DNA of 64,000 bases, taken from Bog-473 sp052148295 (GTDB lineage: Bacteria > Actinomycetota > Acidimicrobiia > Acidimicrobiales > RAAP-2). The notes beneath the pieces were generated by a model. That model was not told where the DNA came from and did no database searches. It saw only the letters and a program-made list of their open reading frames with translations. Position 1 is the first letter of the stretch. The number at the start of each line of letters is the position of its first letter. The translations under genes and the position numbers were made by a program. This document shows, in pieces, positions 58,784 to 64,000 of this stretch. The stretch spans positions 11,993 to 75,992 of the forward strand of contig JBKQIP010000172.1 of NCBI GenBank assembly GCA_052148295.1, given 5' to 3'.

Positions 58784-60709
58784 TCAGCGGAGTTGGGCGC
58801 TGATCTCGACGAAGGGTGCCAGAGCGCCCGGGTCGGCCAGTGATCCGGCGTTGATGACGCTGGTGACCGGGGTGCCGCCCAGGATCCGTTTGACGGGCAC
58901 CTCCAGTTTCTTCCCTGAGTGCGTCCGCGGGATGGCCGGAACGGCGTAGACGTCGTCGGGCACGTGCCGCGGCGACAGCGCCGACCGGAGGTCGGCGGCT
59001 ATCCGCGTCCGGAGCCCGTCGTCGAGCGCGAGGCCCGACTCGAGCCGGACGAAGAGCAGCAGCCGACCCGTACCCCCACCGGGGTCCTCGAGGTGCACCA
59101 CGAGGCTGTCGACCACTCCGGGAATGTCCTCCACGACGCGGTAGAACTCGCTGGTCCCCAGGCGAACGCCGGCTCGGTTGAGCGTGGCGTCCGAGCGCCC
59201 GGTGATCAGGCATGACCCTCGCTCGGTGATGGTGACCCAGTCACCGTGGCACCACACACCGGGGAACCGGGCGAAGTAGGCGTCGCGCAATCGAGTGCCG
59301 TCGGCGTCGTCCCAGAATCCGACGGGCATCGAGGGCAGCGGTGCCGTCAGCACCAGTTCGCCCTGTTGGCCGACGACGGAATGCCCGGCCTCGTCGAAGG
59401 CCTCCACGCGAGCACCGAGATAGCGGCAGCTGATCTCGCCGGCGACGACCGGCACGAGGGGGCTGCCTCCCACGAAGGCCGTGCAGACGTCGGTGCCGCC
59501 GCTCACCGAGGTCAGCCACACGTCCGGCAGCTGCCCGTAGACCCACTCGTACCCCTCGGCGGGCAGCGGGGATCCGGTGGACCCTATGGAGCGGAGGCCC
59601 GAGAGGTCACCGCAGGTGCCGAGGTCGAGACCGGCGGCGCGGCAGGACATGAGATACGGCGCACTGACGCCGAACAGGCTGACCTGGGTCTCCGCGGCCA
59701 TACGCCACAGGGCCCCGAGGTCGGGCCAGCCCGGATTGCCATCGAACAGCACGATCGAGGAGCCCACGCACAGGCCCGAAACGAGCAGGTTCCACATCAT
59801 CCAGCCGGTGGTCGAGAACCAGAAGAATCGGTCGCCCGGGCCGAGGTCGTGGTGGAGTGCAAGCGACTTGAGATGCTCCAGCAGGATCCCTCCGTGACCG
59901 TGCACGATCGCCTTGGGCAATCCCGTCGTGCCGGACGAGAAGAGCACGTACAACGGGTGGGCGAACGGCACGCTCTCGAAGGCGAGCGCAGCTGGTGTGC
60001 TCAACAGGTCGGCCCAGTCGGTGTCGATGTCCACGACGGCACGCACGGTGGGCAGCGACCCGATGATTTGGCCCACATCGTTCGAGCGATCGATCACTCT
60101 GTCTCCGAACTGGTAGCGGCGGACGACGAAGAGAACGACCGGATCGAGTTGTGCGAAGCGCTCGGTCACGCTCCGGGCACCGAACTCGGGTGGGCAGGAG
60201 GCCCAGATGGCACCGAGGCTCGCGGTCGCCAGAAACGCCACGAGCGCTTCAGGCCCGTTGGGGAGGTACGCCACGACCCGGTCACCCCGACGGACACCGA
60301 GCCGGGTCAGGCCCTCGGCGCAACGAGCGACCTGGTCCCGGAGCTGGTCCCACGTGATCTCACCCCCGTCGCCAGACTGCGAGCGAACGATCACCGCGAG
60401 GCCATCGCCCCGGGTGGCCAGGGCGCGTTCGGCGTAGTTCAGGCGGGAGCCGGGGAACCACGTCGTGCCGGGCATCTGAGGGTGCTCCATGACCGTGTCG
60501 TAAGGAGCCGTCGCTTCGATCTCGAAGTACCGCCAGATGGAGGACCAGAACGCATCGAGGTGGTCGACTGACCACTGCCACAGTTCGGTATAGGTGCGGA
60601 ACTCGAGGCCCCGCTCGTGCTCCAGCCAGTCGAGGTAGTGACCGACCGTCGACGTCTGGCGGACGTGCGCCGGTGGCCGCCAGAGGACGTTGAGTGGACC
60701 GGTGGTCAT
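58784..60709 (-). CDS. Acetoacetyl-CoA synthetase
   Basis: The 641-residue adenylate-forming enzyme matches acetoacetate-CoA ligases over its length: LEHERGLEFRTYTELWQWSV, PYDTVMEHPQMPGTTWFPGSRLNYAE near the N-terminus (in part: TTWFPGSRLNYAER), the P-loop SSGTTGLPKAIVHGHGG (about 259-275), WFSTTGWMMWN, SGGTDVCTAFVGGSP, and GRSDATLNRAGVRLGTSEFY. The catalytic Lys is in THSGKKLEVPVKRIL. It converts acetoacetate, ATP and CoA to acetoacetyl-CoA. It is the last gene of a leftward operon and overlaps the CitE-like gene by four bases; that lyase could supply acetoacetate. Confidence 0.93.
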   Translation of the reverse strand: MTTGPLNVLWRPPAHVRQTSTVGHYLDWLEHERGLEFRTYTELWQWSVDHLDAFWSSIWRYFEIEATAPYDTVMEHPQMPGTTWFPGSRLNYAERALATRGDGLAVIVRSQSGDGGEITWDQLRDQVARCAEGLTRLGVRRGDRVVAYLPNGPEALVAFLATASLGAIWASCPPEFGARSVTERFAQLDPVVLFVVRRYQFGDRVIDRSNDVGQIIGSLPTVRAVVDIDTDWADLLSTPAALAFESVPFAHPLYVLFSSGTTGLPKAIVHGHGGILLEHLKSLALHHDLGPGDRFFWFSTTGWMMWNLLVSGLCVGSSIVLFDGNPGWPDLGALWRMAAETQVSLFGVSAPYLMSCRAAGLDLGTCGDLSGLRSIGSTGSPLPAEGYEWVYGQLPDVWLTSVSGGTDVCTAFVGGSPLVPVVAGEISCRYLGARVEAFDEAGHSVVGQQGELVLTAPLPSMPVGFWDDADGTRLRDAYFARFPGVWCHGDWVTITERGSCLITGRSDATLNRAGVRLGTSEFYRVVEDIPGVVDSLVVHLEDPGGGTGRLLLFVRLESGLALDDGLRTRIAADLRSALSPRHVPDDVYAVPAIPRTHSGKKLEVPVKRILGGTPVTSVINAGSLADPGALAPFVEISAQLR

Positions 60710-61521
60710 CGATCCGGGGTGGACGTGCCCAGGATGGCCCGGGCCCGGGTGGCCACGACCTCGTCGACCATCTGACCCTCGAAGGAGATCGTCGCACCCC
60801 CGGCATCGTGGAAGGCCGCAAGCAGGCGCTGTGCCCAGTCGACCTCCGCGGCCGACGGGTTGAACGCACTGTTGGCCAGCGGGACCTGGGCCGGATGGAT
60901 ACAGAGCTTCCCGGCGTAGCCGAGTGCACGCGCCTCGTGCGCCTCACGGAGGAACCGATCGGCGTTGCCGTACTCCAAGGTGACCAGGTCCAAGGCCGGG
61001 ATGCCCCAGAGCCGGGCCGCGATCGCCACGGAGGCGCGCGCGTACGCGATTTCGGCGTTACCCTCGGTGCGCACGCCTCCGAGGTCAGCCACATAGTCCT
61101 CGGCGCCGAAGTAGCAGGCCGTGACCGGACCCCGCAGCACGTCGCGCGCATCGGCGACACCCCGTACGGTCTCGAGTCCGGCGATGACCGGCCGTTCGCC
61201 GAGCGCGTCGGCGACACCCTCGAGTTGCGCCGTCGATTCGAGTTTGGGTACCACCACGGCGGCGAGGGCGGGCGGCAGGGCGGCGACGTCCTCGGCAAAC
61301 CATGACGTGGTCGGGGGGTTCACCCGCACGCACACCGGGACGATGCCGGCCAGTCGGCGCGCCGCCTCGCCGACGGTCACCCGCGCCTGCTCCTTGTCCT
61401 GCGACGGCACGGCGTCCTCGAGGTCGAGTACGACGAGATCCGGTTCGGACCGGGCCGCCTTCGCCGCAAGATCCGGCCGGTTCCCAGGCACGAACAGCAC
61501 GCTTCGCCATCGAGTGCTCAT
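60706..61521 (-). CDS. HpcH/HpaI aldolase family, CitE-like CoA ester lyase
   Basis: The 271-residue protein has the CitE pattern RSVLFVPGNRPDLAAKAARS (about 6-25), VVLDLEDAV with metal-binding acidic residues, VCVRVNPPTTSWFAEDV, VVVPKLES, IAGLETVRGVADA and YFGAEDYVADLGGVRT, ending KLCIHPAQVPLANSAF. It resembles the CitE that sits next to a MaoC gene in mycobacterial leucine-degradation clusters, reported to act on HMG-CoA- or citramalyl-CoA-type substrates. Here the upstream neighbour is also a MaoC hydratase (ATGA overlap) and the downstream one acetoacetyl-CoA synthetase. Cleavage to acetyl-CoA plus acetoacetate or a keto acid is the natural reading, but not proved. Confidence 0.87.
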   Translation of the reverse strand: MSTRWRSVLFVPGNRPDLAAKAARSEPDLVVLDLEDAVPSQDKEQARVTVGEAARRLAGIVPVCVRVNPPTTSWFAEDVAALPPALAAVVVPKLESTAQLEGVADALGERPVIAGLETVRGVADARDVLRGPVTACYFGAEDYVADLGGVRTEGNAEIAYARASVAIAARLWGIPALDLVTLEYGNADRFLREAHEARALGYAGKLCIHPAQVPLANSAFNPSAAEVDWAQRLLAAFHDAGGATISFEGQMVDEVVATRARAILGTSTPDR

Positions 61522-61988
61522 GTCGGACGGCACCGCATGAGGGCCGATCGACGGCAGCGGACGACGAGCTCGTCCCGCTGGTTGAAACCACGGTGTTCGA
61601 AGACGACGACGCCCTGGCCGGGTCTGGACGCCGATGCACGCGCGGAGAGCACCTCGGTCTGTGCGTGCACGGAGTCTCCCGGGAACACCGGAGCCGGGAA
61701 GACGATCTCGTCGAACCCGAGATTGGCCACCGTCGTGCCGTGGGTCGTCTCGAACACGGACAGGCCGATGAGCAGCGACAGTGTGAAGAGACTGTTGACG
61801 AGGCGGGTCCCGAATTCCGTCGTCGCCGCGTAGGACTCGTCAAGGTGCAGTGGCTGCGGGTTCATGGTGAGAACGGAGAACAGCGTGTTGTCGCCTTCGG
61901 TGACCGTCCTCGTCACGGCATGGTCAATGACCAGGCCTGGGGACAGATCCTCGAACCATCGGCCCATGACCGGTGCGGGTGTGGACAT
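61518..61988 (-). CDS. MaoC family hydratase/dehydratase
   Basis: The 156-residue single-hotdog protein has the segments TVTEGDNTLFSVLTMNPQPL, then HLDESYAATTEFGTRLVNS and the C-terminal GFNQRDELVVRCRRSALM. In the hydratase motif the usual catalytic Asp region reads TMNPQPLH, as in mesaconyl-CoA/beta-methylmalyl-CoA hydratases of this fold. A GAGGAGG site six bases before the ATG fixes the start. It overlaps the CitE-like lyase by four bases. Hydrating a branched enoyl-CoA to a beta-hydroxyacyl-CoA, which the lyase would cleave, fits both. Confidence 0.88.
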   Translation of the reverse strand: MSTPAPVMGRWFEDLSPGLVIDHAVTRTVTEGDNTLFSVLTMNPQPLHLDESYAATTEFGTRLVNSLFTLSLLIGLSVFETTHGTTVANLGFDEIVFPAPVFPGDSVHAQTEVLSARASASRPGQGVVVFEHRGFNQRDELVVRCRRSALMRCRPT

Positions 61989-62067
61989 GACAGCCTCCTC
62001 TGTGCAGTCGTCACCTCGAACAGCGAGCGATGATCGACGGTATCCCCATCGGTGGGTGTGTGCCGTC

Positions 62068-63336
62068 CTAGGGGCGGGCGGACGCACTGCGCGGTACGTC
62101 GCGGAACGGCACGTTACGATCCAGCGTACGCTCGCGAGGCATCCCGAGCACCCGCTCACTGATCACGTTGCGCGCCATCTCGGTCGTGCCGCCGCCGATG
62201 CACGAGATCTGCCGCATCAAGAAGTCAGTGCCGCAATGAGCCAACTCCCCGTCGTCATCGGTCCACGCAGCACCGGCGACACCGGCGATCTCGAGGGCAA
62301 TGGTGCGCATCCGGGACGAGGTCACTCCCGTGAACAAGCGACCGATCGCCGCGGCTTCGTCTGGCATCGTTCCGGCGGCGATGCCTTCGCCGACGCGTCG
62401 ACGGAGCTCACGATCGACGACATCGAGCATGCGGGCCTCGCCGACCAGGTCGCGCACCTGGGGCTCCGAGCTCCGACCGGACTGGCGGGCGACCATGTGG
62501 ACCCGAGCGGCACCGGCGCCACCGCTCAGGCTGCGCGGGGGCACCGTCACCAGAGGCGAATTGGTCAGCATGCGCTCGTGGAACATCCAGCGAGTACCGA
62601 CGGTCCAGCCGTCGTCGACGTCGCCGATGCGGTCGGCGTCGGGTACCCGGACGTCGTTCAGGAATTCCTGGCAGAACTCCCGGGAACCGTTCAGCATCTC
62701 GATGCGGTGGACGTCGAGTCCCCGCTGGCGAATGGGGAGCATGAAGACCGACAGACCACGGTGCTTGGGGACGTCCCAATTCGTGCGCGCCAAGCACAGT
62801 CCCCAGTCGGACCACCAGGCTCCGGTGGTCCAGATCTTTGAACCGTTGAGCACCCATTCGTCACCGTCACGGACCGCAGTGGTCTGGGCTCCGGCGACGT
62901 CCGATCCTCCGCTTGGTTCGGACAGGAACTGCATCCAGATCTCCTCCCCCCTGAGCATGGCGGGGATGTGGCGATGCTTTTGCTCCTCGGTGCCGAAATC
63001 GAGCAGGACGGCAGCGCAGGGCGAGAGTGTCGGGGCCTGGAGTCGGGCCGGGTATTCGTGGCCGGCGAGCTCGTCATTGAGGACGCGCTGGTGTGCCGGC
63101 GTGAGGCCCTGGCCGCCGTACTGGCGGGGGAAGCAGATCCCGGCCAGGTCGGCATCGAAGAGCATGCGCTGTACCTCGCGTTCCCGGGCCACCGCAGCGA
63201 GCTCCTCGTCATCGGTCGCGTCGTTGCGGAGGGGGTCCAGTAACAGATCCGCCGGCAGCGGTCGCAGATTGGTGCGGATGAACGTGCGGACCCGTCGCCG
63301 GAAGGTCTCGATGTCCTCTGTGACGCGGTCGGTCAT
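62068..63336 (-). CDS. Acyl-CoA dehydrogenase
   Basis: The 422-residue flavoprotein has FPRQYGGQGLTPAHQRVLND (about 70-89), MQFLSEPSGGSDVAGAQTTA (about 140-159), WVLNGSKIWTTGAWWSDWG and the C-terminal QISCIGGGTTEMARNVISER. The catalytic Glu position of medium-chain enzymes is Gly here. The N-terminal domain has an extra 50 residues compared with the enzyme at 2057. Its start overlaps the stop of another acyl-CoA dehydrogenase (ATGA), so the two probably form a heteromer. A 79-bp gap separates it from maoC, so it could be in the same operon. Confidence 0.9.
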   Translation of the reverse strand: MTDRVTEDIETFRRRVRTFIRTNLRPLPADLLLDPLRNDATDDEELAAVAREREVQRMLFDADLAGICFPRQYGGQGLTPAHQRVLNDELAGHEYPARLQAPTLSPCAAVLLDFGTEEQKHRHIPAMLRGEEIWMQFLSEPSGGSDVAGAQTTAVRDGDEWVLNGSKIWTTGAWWSDWGLCLARTNWDVPKHRGLSVFMLPIRQRGLDVHRIEMLNGSREFCQEFLNDVRVPDADRIGDVDDGWTVGTRWMFHERMLTNSPLVTVPPRSLSGGAGAARVHMVARQSGRSSEPQVRDLVGEARMLDVVDRELRRRVGEGIAAGTMPDEAAAIGRLFTGVTSSRMRTIALEIAGVAGAAWTDDDGELAHCGTDFLMRQISCIGGGTTEMARNVISERVLGMPRERTLDRNVPFRDVPRSASARP

Positions 63337-64000
63337 GCGGCCTCCCCCGGCCAGGCCAGGTCGGCGAGGCGTTCCCGGTGCTCGGCCGGAGTCCCGTAGA
63401 GTGCCCGGTTCACGGTGTGGCGCCGCAGGTAGAGATGGAGATCGTGGTCGAAGGTCACGCCGATGCCCCCGTGGATCTGCACACAGTCCTGTATCAGGTC
63501 GGTGCCGCGGTCGCCGATGAACGCTTTGGCGCTGCTGAGCAGCTCGTCGGCATCGGGCGACCCATCCGCCGCCGCATTGGTGGCAGCGTCGCTGATCGCA
63601 TGGCTCGCCTCGAGGCAGGTCTTCATGTCGGCGAAGCGGTGCTTCAGCTCCTGGTACGACGCCAGTGGTCGGCCGAACGAATATCGATCGAACGCCCACT
63701 CGACGGTCATGTCGAACGCAGCCTGCATCGTCCCCACCGCTTCGGCACTGAGGATGGCCACGGCGCGTTGCCGCTGTCTCCCAATCTGCTCGCCGGCGTT
63801 TCCCACCTCACCGATGACGGCGGAAGTGGGGAGCCGGACGTCATCGAAGGTGACCACCGAGAATCGGCGGGTCAGGTCGACGGTGTGCATGGATGCGACG
63901 GACAAGCCCGCCGCTCCGGCGGGCACGAGCACCTGTGTCAGTCCGCCTCCGGTGCGCCCCGAGACCAACAGGTGGTCGGCGCGATGGCCCGACTCGACGG
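63333..64000 (-). CDS. Acyl-CoA dehydrogenase, partial (N-terminus beyond the window)
   Basis: About 222 C-terminal residues are visible. They include VTFDDVRLPTSAVIGEVGNA (middle beta domain), EWAFDRYSFGRPLASYQELK (helical domain) and DCVQIHGGIGVTFDHDLHLY, the FAD-contacting motif of the small-subunit type. The reading frame runs open to the right edge (position 64000). It is probably the partner subunit of the enzyme downstream, equivalent to the pair at 2057-4140. Confidence 0.9.
   Translation of the reverse strand, partial: VESGHRADHLLVSGRTGGGLTQVLVPAGAAGLSVASMHTVDLTRRFSVVTFDDVRLPTSAVIGEVGNAGEQIGRQRQRAVAILSAEAVGTMQAAFDMTVEWAFDRYSFGRPLASYQELKHRFADMKTCLEASHAISDAATNAAADGSPDADELLSSAKAFIGDRGTDLIQDCVQIHGGIGVTFDHDLHLYLRRHTVNRALYGTPAEHRERLADLAWPGEAA

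Noticed and set aside
1..64000. tRNA, rRNA, CRISPR, transposon or phage genes
   Set aside because: I looked through the gaps and frames on both strands and saw no cloverleaf-like sequence, spacer array or transposase/integrase motif.

Overview
The window is GC-rich and densely packed, with many four-base stop/start overlaps (ATGA, GTGA), frequent GTG and TTG starts and at least two starts that look leaderless. Gene content (paired acyl-CoA dehydrogenases, CaiB-type CoA transferase, LLM-class flavin monooxygenase, amidohydrolase-2 proteins, liv-type ABC transporters with fused subunits, LacI/TetR/GntR regulators) points to a high-GC actinobacterium. Class Acidimicrobiia is my best guess, but this is inference from gene content. 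I saw no rRNA, tRNA, CRISPR array, transposase or phage gene.

Left part (1-5.9 kb): the start of a membrane protein gene, a secreted B-lectin/SGNH-like protein, a heteromeric acyl-CoA dehydrogenase pair, a crotonase-fold protein and a TetR regulator.

Carbohydrate island (6-32.7 kb): GH3 beta-glucosidase and GH78 alpha-L-rhamnosidase with an amidohydrolase; GH1 beta-glucosidase; a GH2 beta-galactosidase-like gene followed by galT, an inositol-monophosphatase-like gene and a GHMP sugar kinase that resembles plant L-arabinokinase; a LacI regulator; GH43-xylB-xylA; a Gfo/Idh/MocA dehydrogenase; and a glucuronide set (uidA beta-glucuronidase, uxaC, a UxuB-like reductase and a LarA-family nickel racemase/epimerase) with a second LacI regulator. 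None of the glycosidases has an evident signal peptide, and there is no sugar transporter in the island. Two kinds of LacI-type operator link distant genes: a perfect 14-bp palindrome at GH1 and uxaC, and TGATAGCG-type sites at the GH2 operon and between xylA and the Gfo/Idh/MocA gene.

Transport region (32.7-48.9 kb): a solute-binding protein with a long leader, a fusion of an MFS transporter with a LivF ATPase, and a LivH-LivM-LivG triple fusion form one unusual uptake locus. After a small group of metabolic genes (thioesterase, DUF427, DUF3237, FAD monooxygenase, VOC) comes a second liv operon (LivHM fusion, LivG, LivF) with no binding protein, next to a TetR regulator.

Acyl-CoA/degradation region (49.4-64 kb): a crotonase-fold protein, an amidohydrolase, a GntR regulator divergent from an operon of LLM monooxygenase, CoA transferase, CitE-like lyase and a DapB-like dehydrogenase, then a DUF35-thiolase fusion. 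On the opposite strand an operon encodes an acyl-CoA dehydrogenase pair, a MaoC hydratase, a CitE-like lyase and acetoacetyl-CoA synthetase. Together these look like degradation of a branched or cyclic acid by CoA activation, dehydrogenation, hydration and retro-aldol cleavage; the substrate cannot be read from the sequence.
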